From: Monoplex corrugatus
Taxonomy: Eukaryota > Mollusca > Gastropoda > Littorinimorpha > Ranellidae
Direction: 5' to 3'
Assembly (NCBI GenBank): GCA_030674185.1
Contig: CM060312.1
Span: forward strand, 5,382,528 to 5,446,527
Length of the DNA stretch: 64,000 nt
Shown in pieces: positions 1 to 10,696 of this stretch (positions are counted from its first letter, which is position 1; every line of letters starts with the position of its first letter). The translations under genes and the position numbers were made by a program. Under the pieces are notes generated by a model, which saw only the letters and a list, made by a program, of their open reading frames with translations, was not told the origin of the DNA and made no database searches.

Positions 1-141
1 TGACACCTTGTTTTTTTTATCGCAAGGCCTTGGCCTTGACACCTTCTTGATACCTTGGTCTTCAATCTCACTCAACACCAGCGACCACACAGTCAGGTGA
101 AAATCCACCAAGAAACGTGAGAAAATCTTCCTAACACATTT

Positions 142-243
142 TTGTCCCACACACACGCGCGAGCGCGCATACATATATACACGCAAGCACACACGTATGC
201 ACACACACATGGATACGCACACAGACACACGCACATGTACACT

Positions 244-286
<43 letters not shown>

Positions 287-718
287 CACACACGCACGCA
301 CGCAAGCACACACTACACACAGACACACACTCATACACACACACGCACGCACGCAAGCACACATACACACAGACACACACTCATAACACACACACACACA
401 CACATACGCACGCACGCATACATACACACACGCACTTACACATACATACACAGAGATACACACACACATACACACTCACAGGCGCCCACATACACACATG
501 CACGCAAGCACATATATGCACACAAACACTCACATACACCGACACAACCACACACACCACACACACACACATGTACTCAAGCACACACATCACACACACA
601 CTCACATACACAGACACAGATATACAAACATGCTGTCACACACACACACACTCACACACATACACACATACTTACACACAACACACACACACACGCGCGC
701 GCGCTCACACACACTCAC
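142..718. repeat. Compound (CA)n microsatellite
   Basis: Nearly 600 bp of CA dinucleotides with interspersed CG, CACG and TACA variants. Open frames on both strands here are simple-repeat translations. The sequence before it (1-130) shows nothing recognisable. Confidence 0.95.
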
Positions 719-878
719 TTCCCTCCCGGATAATATGAAAAAAAAGAGCCATCACTGTATTTCTGGCTGGCTGTTCAATTATATTAAAATTCAACCAACA
801 CAAATCATATCAATTTTACGTCTGATTCAGTTCCACTTTATGTCGTTTCAATTCAGATTTGAAAATATATGTTATTTC

Positions 879-1064
879 TTAACCTTTGACTCCTCGCCCT
901 ATCCGCTAGCATCCTGCACAGTCATCAATGATAGCAAAGCGAAAACTTAACCTTTGATTCCCAGTCTCTATCCACCAGCTTTCTGCAGCTGGTGAATCGG
1001 TGAGGGAGTCAAAGGGTTAAGTTTTTGCAGCTGGTGGCTAGGGTGTGGGATCAAAGGGTTATTA
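879..1064. mobile_element. TTAA-flanked palindromic MITE (family copy a)
   Basis: Begins TTAACCTTTGACTCC and ends in ATCAAAGGGTTA, with internal inverted blocks CCACCAGCTT / AGCTGGTG. CCC-starting ends at TTAA targets are the hallmark of piggyBac-type MITEs. Related copies lie near 20155, 33510, 37154, 56112, 57104 and 62757. Confidence 0.65.
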
Positions 1065-1419
1065 AAGAGAAAATAAAATGTTCCATTGCTGTCAGTCTCA
1101 CGTAACATGTGCAATTTGTTAAACACAGTGAAGGTCCACCACGCTGGAATCAATATAATAATAAGCAGCTTTTTTCACAACCCATGCATATTAAGAACGA
1201 TAATTACATGCTGCCACAAGGACGACAACTGAGCAGCAGGCCTAACCACTGAGAAGGACAGAAACGTTTGGAGAGAGAGAGAGAGATATGGTTAAACAAT
1301 GCAATGTTTATCATGGATTATCTGTACAGGAATGGAAACAACAAATAAGTCTGGGTCCCACAGAGCAAAAACGCATGAGAAGCTTATAATGACTCCTTGG
1401 TATATTTCATCTAAGAGAT
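1065..1419. other. Unassigned spacer
   Basis: AT-rich sequence with a short (GA)n at about 1273-1288. No supported gene, RNA or repeat family was seen. Confidence 0.5.
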
Positions 1420-1855
1420 TTTTGTTGTCTTTCTTGTTCTTCTTGCTGTTGTCTTGTTCTTGTCGTTCTTGTTCCTGTTCTGTTCCTGTTACTGTTCTTC
1501 TTGTTTTTGTCTTGTTTGTTCTTGTTTTTTCTGTTACGTTCTGTTCTTGTTTTTGTTCTTGTTCTTGTTCTTGTTCTGTCTGTCTGTTCTTGTTCTTGTT
1601 TTTGTTCTTGTTTGTTCTTGTTCTTGTTCTTGTTCTTTTCTTTTCTTGCTATTTTCTTGTTCTTGTTCTTTTGTTCTTCTTTTCTGTTCTTCTGACTTCT
1701 TCTTCTTCTTCTTCTTTCTTCTTCTTCTTTTCTTCTTCTTTCTTCTTCTCTTCTTCTTTTCTTCTTCTTCTTCTTCTTCTTCTTCTTCGTTTCTATCTCT
1801 TCTTCTACATTTTCTGTCTTCTTCTGCTTCTTCTTCTTTTTCAATCTCCTGTTTA
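1420..1855. repeat. Polypyrimidine tract (TTGTTC)n to (TTC)n
   Basis: About 430 bp in which the + strand is almost all pyrimidine plus G. It changes from TTGTTC hexamers to a purer (TTC)n block around 1690-1850. Such mirror-like polypurine/polypyrimidine DNA can form triplexes. The translations (Lys/Arg/Glu-rich or Phe/Ser/Leu-rich) are artefacts. Confidence 0.9.
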
Positions 1856-1877
1856 AGGGGGTGGGTATCATATCACC

Positions 1878-2075
1878 GAGGGTGTGTGTGTGTGTGTGTG
1901 GTTGTGGTGTGTTTGGTGTGTGTCTCTGTGTGTGTGTGTGTGTGTGTGTGTGTTGTCTGTGTCTGTCTGTCTTTCTGTCTGCCTGTGTGTGAGTGTGTAT
2001 GTGTGTGTGTGTGTGTGTGAGTGTGTGTGTGTGTCTGTGTGTGTCTGTGTGTCTGTGTGTGTCTATCTGTGTTTG
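1878..2075. repeat. (TG)n microsatellite with TGTC variants
   Basis: TG dinucleotide run with interspersed CTGT units, directly downstream of the polypyrimidine tract. Confidence 0.93.
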
Positions 2076-2975
2076 AGGCAAATGATAATTTTTTTTCAGC
2101 TGGTTCTGAGTAGATCTTTACCAAATTTGAATCAAAGGTGTGGACCTTTCAGAAGTCACAAATGCATAGATTTGGAAATCATAGCGCCAAGGTCTAAGTT
2201 CACATGGGCAACAACAAAAAAAGGTGTCCCAAATCAGCACTAAGAAATATGTGTGAGCAGCTCTTTCTTGGGAATCTCTAACAATATTTACATGTGAGAT
2301 GTTTTCACTGCTGTGACAGTCTATCATTGTCCTCGCTTCAAGTCAAGTTTCATACATCTCATGTTTCGTCAAGGACATTGTGACATAGAAGAGAACAAAA
2401 TCTGGATTTTCTATAAAAATTTTATTTGTATAAAAAGGAGAGTGTAAGAATGGCTTGACCAACTGATTTTAATTATTAGTTACCCCTTTTTCTGTCTTTT
2501 TTTCTTTTTTCTTTTTTCTAAGACTGAAGCATTATCGAAAGAGGTTTAACAGTTTTAAACATTTCACCAAACAGTAGCAATCTCCTCACAACCATTTGAT
2601 TTTACCGATTTTGTCCCTGTTCTTTATTCTTTTTCCTCCAAAGTAGAATTCGTTAATGCCAATGTATTTGAGTGGAAATCTCATGCCTTAAAGGTCACAA
2701 CGTTCTCAATGCACGCCGAAGTGAGAAAGGAAAAAACAAGTAGCGCACAGAGCAAACACACACAAAACAAATAAACAAACAAGCGAGTCAGCTAGCCGGA
2801 GACAAAAAAACAAGCAAAACAAAACAAAACAGAACACACAAGCCCACCCCTTTAGCGAGGATTTCACAGCCGTTTGAGGAAAAAATCTCTAGCAGAATTT
2901 GATTATGTGTCAGTTGCAAAGGAAGATCGTAAATAATTTTGCTTTGAAAAAATATGGGCCAATGTGCAGACCAGC
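2076..2975. other. Unassigned spacer
   Basis: AT-rich sequence with A-rich stretches near 2760-2835. No conserved ORF or recognisable repeat, and nothing gene-like was found on either strand. Confidence 0.5.
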
Positions 2976-5900
2976 TTAAGGAGCCAAACACTGCATGGTA
3001 AGACAGGCATAAAGCTGTGGCTAGCTAGATACTGCTTTTGGGGAGTTAGAAGAGGCATAGAGTTGTGGCTAGCTAAAACACTGCATAAAGGTAAGACAGA
3101 CATAGAGCTGTGGCTAGAACTTAAAGCATGGCTGTAGTAAACATGGGCAATAGAGCATAGTGCGCATAGGGGCTAGCTAAACACTGCATGGTAAGACAGC
3201 CATAGAGCTGTGGCTAGCTAAACACTGCTTTGGTGAAGACATGCATAGAGCTGTGGCTAGCTAAACACTGCATGGTAAGACGCATAAGTGTGGCAGCTAA
3301 ACCTGCATGGTAAGACAGGCTAGCTGTGGCTAGCTAAACACTGCATGGTAAACGCATAGACTGGTAGCTAGCTAAACATCTGGTAAGCGATAGAGCAGAG
3401 CTGTGGCTAGCTAAACACTGCATGTAAGACGGGCATAGAGCTGTGGCTAGCTAAACACTGCATGGTAAGACAGGCATAGAGCTGTGGCTAGCTAAACACT
3501 GCATGGTAAGACAGGCATAGAGCTGTGGCTAGCTAAACACTGCATGGTAAGACAGGCATAGAGTTGTGGCTAGCTAAACATGCATGTAGAAGGCATAGAG
3601 CTGTGGCTAAGCTACAGCACATGAGTAGGGCATAGAGCTGTGCTAGCTAAACATTTGCAATGGTTAGGTAGCAAGCATAGAGACTGTGGCTACTAAACAC
3701 TGCGTGGTAATAGCTACGCATGGTAGCAGGCATAGAGCTGTGGCTAGCTAAAACACTGCATGGTAAGACAGAACAGTAGAGCTGGTGGCTAGCTAAACAC
3801 TGCATGGTAAGACAGCCATAGAGCTGTGGCTAGCTAAACACTGCATTGTAAGACAGCCATAGAGTTGTGGCTACTAACACTGCATGTAAGACAGGCATAG
3901 AGCTGTGGCAGCTAAACACTGCATGGTAAGACAGGCATAGAGTGTGGCTAGCTAAACACTGCATGGTAAGACAGTCTTAGAGCTGTGGCTAGCTATAACA
4001 CTGCATGGTTTAGAGAGGCTATAGAGCTGTGGCTAGCTAAACACTGCATGGTTAGAGAGGCATAGAGCTGTGGCTAGCTAAACACTGATGGTAAGACAGA
4101 CATAGAGCTGTGGCTAGCTAAACACTGCAATGGTAAGACAGCATAAAAACGTGGCTAGCTAAACACCTGCATGGTCGAGAACAGCCATAAGCTGTGGCTA
4201 GCTAAACACTGCATTGGTTGGGACAGGCATAGAGTGTGGTAGCTAAACACTGCATGGTAAGAACAGGCATAGAGCTTGGCTAGCTAAACAGCTGCAGTAG
4301 ATATGCTATCTAGGTAGGCTAGAGCTGTGGCTAGCTAAACACTGCATGGTAGACAGGCATAGAGCTGTGGCTAGCTAAACACTGCATGGTAGGACAGGCA
4401 TAGACTGTGGCTAGCTAAACATGCATGGTTAGAAGGCATAGACTGTGGCTAGCTAAACACTGCATGGTTAGACAGGCATAAGCTGTGGCTAGCTAAACAC
4501 TGCATTGTAAGACAGCATAGAGCTGTGGCTAGCTAAACACTGCATTGTAAGAAGGCATAGAGCTGTGGTAGCTAAACACTGCATTTAAGACAGCATAAGC
4601 TGTGGCTAGCTAAACACTGCATGTAGACAGGCATAGAGCTGTGGCTAGCTAAACACTGCATGTTAGACAGGCATAGAGCTGTGGCTAGCTAAACACTGCA
4701 TTGTAGACAGGCATAGACTGTGGCTAGCTAAACACTGCATGTAAGACAGGCATAGAGCTGTGGCTAGCTAAACACTGCATTGTAAGACAGCCATAGAGCT
4801 GTGGCTAGCTAAACACTGCATGTAAGACAGGCCATAGAGCTGTGGCTAGCTAAACACTGCATTGGTAAGACAGCATAGAGCGTGGCTAGCTAAACACTGC
4901 ATTGGTAAGACAGCCATAAGCTGTGGCTAGCTAAACACTGATTGTAAGAAGGCATAGCTGTGGCTAGCTAAAACACTGCATGGTATAGACAGGCATAGAG
5001 CTGTGGCTAGCTAAACACTGCATGGTAAGACAGGCATAGAGCTGTGGCTAGCAAAAAACCACTGCATGTAAGACAGGCATAGAGCTGACCAGGGGCATAG
5101 GCTGTGGTAGCTAACACTGCAGGAAGACAGGCATAGAGCTGTGGTAGTAAAACTGCATGGTAAGACAGCATAGAGCTGTGGCTAGCAAACATGCATGATA
5201 AGACAGCATAGAGTGTGGCTAGCTAAACCTGCATGGTAAGACAGCATAGAGTTGTGGCTAGCTAAACACTGCATGGAAGACAGCATAGAGCTGTGGCTAG
5301 CTAAACACTGCATGTTAGAAGGCATAAGCTGTGGCTACTAACACTACATTGTAAGACAGCATAGAGCTGTGGCTAGCTAAACACTGCATGGTAGAAGGCA
5401 TAGAGCTGTGGCTAGCTAAACACTGCTGGTTAGAAGGCATAGAGCTGTGGCTAGCTAAACACTGCATGGTAAGAAGACATAGAGCTGTGCTAGCTAAACA
5501 TGCATGGTAGAAGCATAAGCTGTGCTACTAAACACTGCATTGTAAGACAGCCATAGAGCTTGGCTAGCTAAACACTGCATGTAAGACAGCATAGAGCTGT
5601 GGCTAGCTAAACACTGCATGGTAAGACAGGATAGAGCTGTGGCTAGCTAAACACTGCATGGTAGACAGCATAGAGTGTGGCTAGCTAAACACTGCATGGT
5701 AAGAAGCATAGAGCTTGGCTAGCTAAACACTGCAGGTTAGAAGGATAGAGCTGTGGCTAGCTAAACCTGCATGGTAAGACAGCCATAGAGCTATGGCTAG
5801 CTAAACACTGCATGGTAGACAGCCATAGAGCTGTGGCTAGCTAAACACTGCATGGTAGAAGGTATAACTGTGGCTAGCTAAACACGCATGGTTAGAAGGC

Positions 5901-7155
5901 ATAAGTGTGGCTAGCTAAACACGCATGGTAAGACAGCATAGAGCTTGGCTAGCTAAACACTGCATGTTAACAGGATAGAGCTGTGGCTAGCTAAACACTG
6001 CTTTTTAGACAGCATAGAGCTGTGGCTAGCTAAACACTGCATTTAAGACAGGCATAGAGCTGTGGCTAGCTAAACACTGCATGTTAGAAGCATAAACTTG
6101 GCTACAAACACTGCATGTTAGAAGCCATAAAGGTGGCTAGCTAAACACTGCATTGTAAGACAGCATAGAGCTGTGGTAGCTAAACACTGCATTGTAAACA
6201 GGCAGAGCTGTGGCTAGCTAAACACTGCATTGTAAGACAGCCATAGAGCTGTGGCTAGCTAAACCTGCATTGTAAGACAGCATAGAGTGTGGCTAGCTAA
6301 ACACTGCATTGTAAGACGGCATAAGCTGTGCTAGCTAAACACGCATTGTAAGAAGCATAATCTGTGGCTACTAAACACTGCTTGTAAACGGCATAGAGCT
6401 GGGCTGCTAAACCCATGTAGACAGCCATAGAGCTGTGGCTAGCTAAACACTGCATGTAAGACAGCCATAGAGCTGTGGCTAGCTAAACACTGCATTGTAA
6501 GACAGGCATAAAGCTGTGGGTAGCTAAACACGCATGGTTAGAGAGGCATAAAGCTGTGGGTACTAAACACTGCATGGTTAGAGAGGCATAAAGCTGTGGC
6601 TAGCTAAACACTGCATGGTAAGACAGGCATAGAGCTGTGGCTAGCTAAACACTGCATTGTAAGACAGGCATAGAGCTGTGGCTAGCTAAAAACACTGCAT
6701 GGTAAGACAGGCATAGAGCTGTGGCTAGCTAAACACTGCATGGTAAGACAGGCATAGAGTTGTGGCTAGCTAAACACTGCATGGTTAGAGAGGCATAGAG
6801 CTGTGGCTAGCTAAACACTGCATGGTAAGACAGGCATAGAGCTGTGGCTAGCTAAACACTGCATGGTAAGACAGACATAGGGCTGTGGCTAGCTAAACAC
6901 TGCATGGTAAGACAGGCATAGAGCTGTGGCTAGCTAAACACTGCATGGTAAGACAGGCATAGAGCTGTGGCTAGCTAAACACTGCATGGTAAACAGGCAT
7001 AGAGCTGTGGCTAGCTAAACACTGCATGGTAAGACAGCCATAAGCTGTGGCTAGCTAAACACTGCATGGTAAGACAGGCATAGAGCTGTGGCTAGCTAAA
7101 CACTGCATGTAAGACAGACATAGAGCTGTGGCTAGCTAAACACTGCATGGTCAGA
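2976..7155. repeat. 41-bp minisatellite, about 100 copies
   Basis: The unit contains AGACAGGCATAGAGCTG followed by TGGCTAGCTAAACACTG; the core GGCTAGCTAAACACTGCATG recurs throughout. Copies in roughly 6580-7140 are almost exact, while those at about 3100-6500 carry very many single-base deletions. No ORF survives and no spacer-like variable segment exists, so it is not a CRISPR array. Confidence 0.95.
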
Positions 7156-7412
7156 GAGATATAGCGCTGGGATTAATGGTTCAGACAGAGGAGATGGAAG
7201 AGACTGGGAGAAGGTAGAACAGAAACTTGAAAACAGTATATAACTTAAGGACAGCAGCATTTAATGTCGGTTTACAGCTCATTTCTGTTAAACTGCACAT
7301 ACAATATAACCATACAAACATGAAAAATAATCTGAAATGCATCAGTTAAAGATAAAGAAATAAAATGAAAAAAAATCATTAAAACATTCGAAAAACATGT
7401 AACAAAGAAAAA
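7156..7412. other. Spacer after the 41-bp array
   Basis: The last array unit degrades into purine-rich then AT-rich unique sequence. No feature is supported. Confidence 0.4.
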
Positions 7413-7595
7413 TAGGAACCAGAAAAACACGAAAATGGAATCGGAACGCGTATTTGATACAACAATACAAGACAGGAGCAAATTTTCGGCCAACTGGCCT
7501 TTGTCAAGCGTGAATGTAAGATCACAAACAAACACCAAATACAAAATGAGGAGAAAAAGACTGACACTTCCCTGCTGCTTCGACCAGTGGGAGAA
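7413..7595 (-). mobile_element. Penelope-like terminal-repeat fragment (single arm)
   Basis: Read on the - strand it contains TTGACAAAGGCCAGTTGGCC then GAAAATTTGC, and ends in a GGTTCCTAT-type segment. The same order of blocks occurs in both arms of 18061-18425 and at about 46545-46720. Assignment to Penelope-like elements rests on the GGCC-loop-GGCC-GAAA hairpin and is an inference. Confidence 0.5.
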
Positions 7596-8130
7596 GAGAA
7601 CTAAAGAATAATAGAAACAAAAGCAAGCATTAGATCAAACAAAGAAGGAGGAAATGGTTATTAATGATTTAATGGCTGGCTACATAACTGGACACAAATA
7701 TGCCTTCAGACAGAGTGAGGGGCATAGAGGAAGAAAAAACCAAACAGTATGCATGTTATATGCAAAAATCAGGCAGTGAAAAATGGATCTGAACTCGTGC
7801 ATAGTGACAAGCCAACAAGACCACCCCACCCCCTTCATTCCCCACCCACAGTGATCGATTTTTGTGGTGGTGCACATGGGAAATCTGGTCGCCTTCAAAT
7901 CACAATACGCCAACTTTTCTCCCATGGGACCGCCATGAAGCCAGCTGAACCTGAGAAAAGCAAAATCTACTTGTCTATCGAATCTGAGGGATCTTCTTAC
8001 GTTCGCTGTCCACATTATTGTCATAGGCTGCATCTGGTGATGAATGTGCCCATTTCCCCCAGTTTCTGCCAGCTACTATCGAGCTTGGTAGTCAGAAGAG
8101 TGATAGTCTGCCACGTTTCTTGTTGTTCCA
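7596..8130. other. Unassigned, possibly unique sequence
   Basis: Moderately GC-balanced sequence with overlapping open frames on both strands (about 117 and 185 codons). Neither has recognisable motifs and both run into simple repeat. No gene call is made. Confidence 0.4.
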
Positions 8131-8265
8131 TTTTTTTTTTCGTTGTTTTTGTTTTGTTTTGTTTTGGGGGATTGTTTGTTTGGTTGTTTTTTGTTGTTGT
8201 TTTTGTTTTGGGAATGGATGTTTTTTGTTTGTTTGTTTGTTTGTTTGTTTGTTTGTTTGTTTTTA
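8131..8265. repeat. (GTTT)n-rich tract
   Basis: T-rich sequence that resolves to a clean GTTT tetranucleotide run at about 8226-8263. Confidence 0.85.
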
Positions 8266-8457
8266 CTACAGAGGCAGATTGGGAGGTGTCAGAGTACCAG
8301 GCCTGAAGGCACCCTCTAACAAACCATGCTACCACACAATGTAAACCAACACAAAATGTCCCTACAGTCATCTACATTTCTTGAGAATGGTGCTTGCCCA
8401 CTGAATTGAAACCGTCACATTCATTGCTAAATGTGGCCTGACCAAGTAGATGGTGAG

Positions 8458-8572
8458 TGAAGAAGAAGAAGAAGAAGAAGAAGAAGAAGAAGAAGAAGAA
8501 GAAGAAGAGAGAGAGAGGAGGAGGAGGAGGAGGAGGAAGAAGAAGAAGAAGAAGAAAAGAAGAAGAAGAATA
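8458..8572. repeat. (GAA)n/(GAG)n trinucleotide repeat
   Basis: Pure purine tract of GAA units with internal GAGA and GGA blocks. Its poly-Glu/Arg frame is not a gene. Confidence 0.95.
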
Positions 8573-8754
8573 CTGAATGCGCATTTGTCTTATATTTTTA
8601 TAAAGATAATACTGATTTTAATGAAAACAAAGATGTTCATCTACATTAACATTCTCCCATTCATTTGGACCACCTGTTCAACTGGCTGTAGTAAAACGAA
8701 CAGTGAAAACACCAACAAAACAAAACAGAAAATGAGAGAGACCAAAACACAAAA

Positions 8755-9080
8755 CCTTGGCAGACCAACTGGACTAGTTCCATATTTAATTAACTGATGC
8801 AAAGGCAGCGTGTGAAAGCCACGGACACAACGTCCATGGACGCTGAGATACAAGTGGCGCCACTTAAAGCGAACAATGGAGAGGAAATTAGTCGTCAAAA
8901 ACTTTGTGTGATGTGTGTACACAAGTGGAACATTGCAACACACACACAGCAACACAGCTCAGCTGGAGTGGTGGAACGAGCCATAGTGGATGTCTGGTGT
9001 GAATGGATGGGCGCCATACAGACACTTTATCACTGTCATTTTTGTCCTGCTCACTATACATTGCCAGTGTCTGGAGGCAG
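8755..9080 (+). repeat. Unclassified dispersed repeat, copy A
   Basis: Closely similar (about 90 percent by eye) to the reverse complement of 19800-20130. Shared blocks include ACTTAAAGCGAACAATGGA, GGAACATTGCAACACACACA and CAGCTGGAGTGGTGGA. The frame in common reads HTQQHSSAGVVERAIVDVWC, but no domain was recognised. It is probably a fragment of a transposable element. Confidence 0.7.
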
Positions 9081-9264
9081 CGGTGTAGCAATCTGGAGGA
9101 GGACCCAACAAATTGGGAAATGATATATGTTGGCTGTCTACTCTCCCCTTGTTTGTCCAGGGAATACCAGCCCTGCTGGGGGACATGGTATTGAGTGAGG
9201 AGGGAAGGCAGCAGCGCTGCACTTAGCAATTTGGGGTTGTAGGAATATGATGCGTGTTGTTGTG
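9081..9264. other. Spacer
   Basis: No recognisable feature between the dispersed repeat and the next microsatellite. Confidence 0.3.
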
Positions 9265-9270
9265 TTTGTG

Positions 9271-9352
<82 letters not shown>
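9265..9352. repeat. (TG)n microsatellite
   Basis: TG run with one GTGGTG interruption. Confidence 0.95.
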
Positions 9353-9354
<2 letters not shown>

Positions 9355-9686
9355 TGTTCGTTCTTTGATTTAACGTCTTTTACTATGAGTGATATTAGAC
9401 GGAAAAAAAAAAAAAGTATGTGAGATGAGAGATGGGCGGGTTGGTTTTGGGGCATAGAGGAGACAGAGTTATAGACATAAGTAGGTGGGAAAATAGAAAA
9501 ATAGAACAAGAACTTAACACTAACATTTAACATCAACAATGTGTATGGAAAATTTAACTCTAAAGTACAAACTTCATAAACTTAAAGTAATGCATTAACA
9601 GGACTGTGAACCAACGATTCTGAAATTTTAACTGACAAAAATTGATCGGAAGTTACTTCTTTAAAATGAGTTTCAGAATAATTATG
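9353..9686. other. Unassigned spacer
   Basis: AT-rich with a short poly(A) stretch near 9402-9414. No gene evidence. Confidence 0.4.
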
Positions 9687-9687
9687 A

Positions 9688-9755
<68 letters not shown>

Positions 9756-9779
9756 GTGTGTGTGTGTGTGTGTGTGTGT

Positions 9780-9812
<33 letters not shown>

Positions 9813-9980
9813 TGCCTGCACACCTGTTTGTGTATATGTGTGTGCATGTATGTGTGTGTGCGTGCGTGTCTGTTTGTGTGTCTTCACCTCTGTGTGTGTG
9901 TGTGCCTCTGTGTGTGTGTTGTGTGTGTGTGTGTATGTATATGTGTGTGTGTCTTTGCGTGCGCGCGTGTGCGTACCTGC

Positions 9981-10034
<54 letters not shown>

Positions 10035-10085
10035 GTGTGTGTCTGTGTGTGTGCGCGTGTGTCTGTGTGTGTGCATGTGTGAGAG
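9687..10085. repeat. (TG)n then (TC)n compound microsatellite
   Basis: TG repeats to about 9960, a pure CT run at about 9983-10030, then TG variants again. Confidence 0.95.
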
Positions 10086-10229
10086 ATGCACATGTATACA
10101 TACGTATGTGTGGATGTGTGTAGGGCTGTATATTGATGGATCTTCATTAAAATCACATTGTCATATAATCAGAAGATTGCAGTTCATCTCCAGTCAGGGG
10201 GCTTGCGCCATGATCATATTGGACTTTCT

Positions 10230-10675
10230 CCATCATATGGCGTCAGTTGTACGGTTGTGAGGCGTGGGCGGTCTTGCGAGTGAGGTCAGAGCGGGATTGG
10301 GGCAGCCGAGATGTTGTTTCTGGGAGGAATGTTGAGAGTTCCATGAACAGCAGGGAAGGCGGGGCAAGACTGTCTTGGTGGAGGCGGACACGTGAGGATC
10401 GTTCGTGGGGAAGATTGGGGGGGGGGGGGGAGTGCGGGTGACATTTGTGGGCCGTTTTGTGGGGAAAGGGGAATTGGAGTGCCTGGTAGCAGTGGGAGGG
10501 CTGGAGGGAGGGAGGGCGCCGGGTGGACCCGGGGGGAGGATGCTGAGCAGACTTGCAGGGTGGCTGGGGACAGGGAGGGTGGGGGAGGTGCTTGAGGCAG
10601 CAAGAGATAGAGACAGATGGAAGTCCATGGTCGCCAACGCCATTTGGCAAGGCACCTGGTGATGATGGCGTCAGT
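10230..10675 (+). pseudogene. RTE-like LINE reverse-transcriptase C-terminal remnant
   Basis: Frames on the + strand give YGCEAWAVLR and then, across frameshifts and a G14 run, VTFVGRFVGKGELECL, RAPGGPGG and DRDRWKSMVANAIWQGT. Homologous tails occur at 13532-13850, 21110-21480, 22848-23170 and 61720-61880. The Y-G-C-E-x-W-T/A-L and GK.EGKRAPGRPR-type signature is typical of the C-terminal tail of RTE-clade LINEs. Disrupted and non-functional. Confidence 0.75.
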
Positions 10676-10696
10676 GCATACAGAATTTATTCAGAG

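Noticed and set aside
142..738. Long open frames of His/Thr or Cys/Val repeats in CA/TG tracts here and at many other sites
   Set aside because: They are translations of dinucleotide repeats, open in several frames on both strands, with no start context or conserved sequence.
2976..7155. CRISPR array
   Set aside because: Repeats are head-to-tail with no variable spacers, no cas genes are present, and the host is eukaryotic. The same holds for the 30-, 35-, 37-, 75- and 88-bp arrays.
7680..8306. Antisense pair of 117- and 185-codon frames
   Set aside because: No motif, domain or homolog is recognised, and the + frame runs into a GTTT repeat. A host exon cannot be excluded but is not supported.
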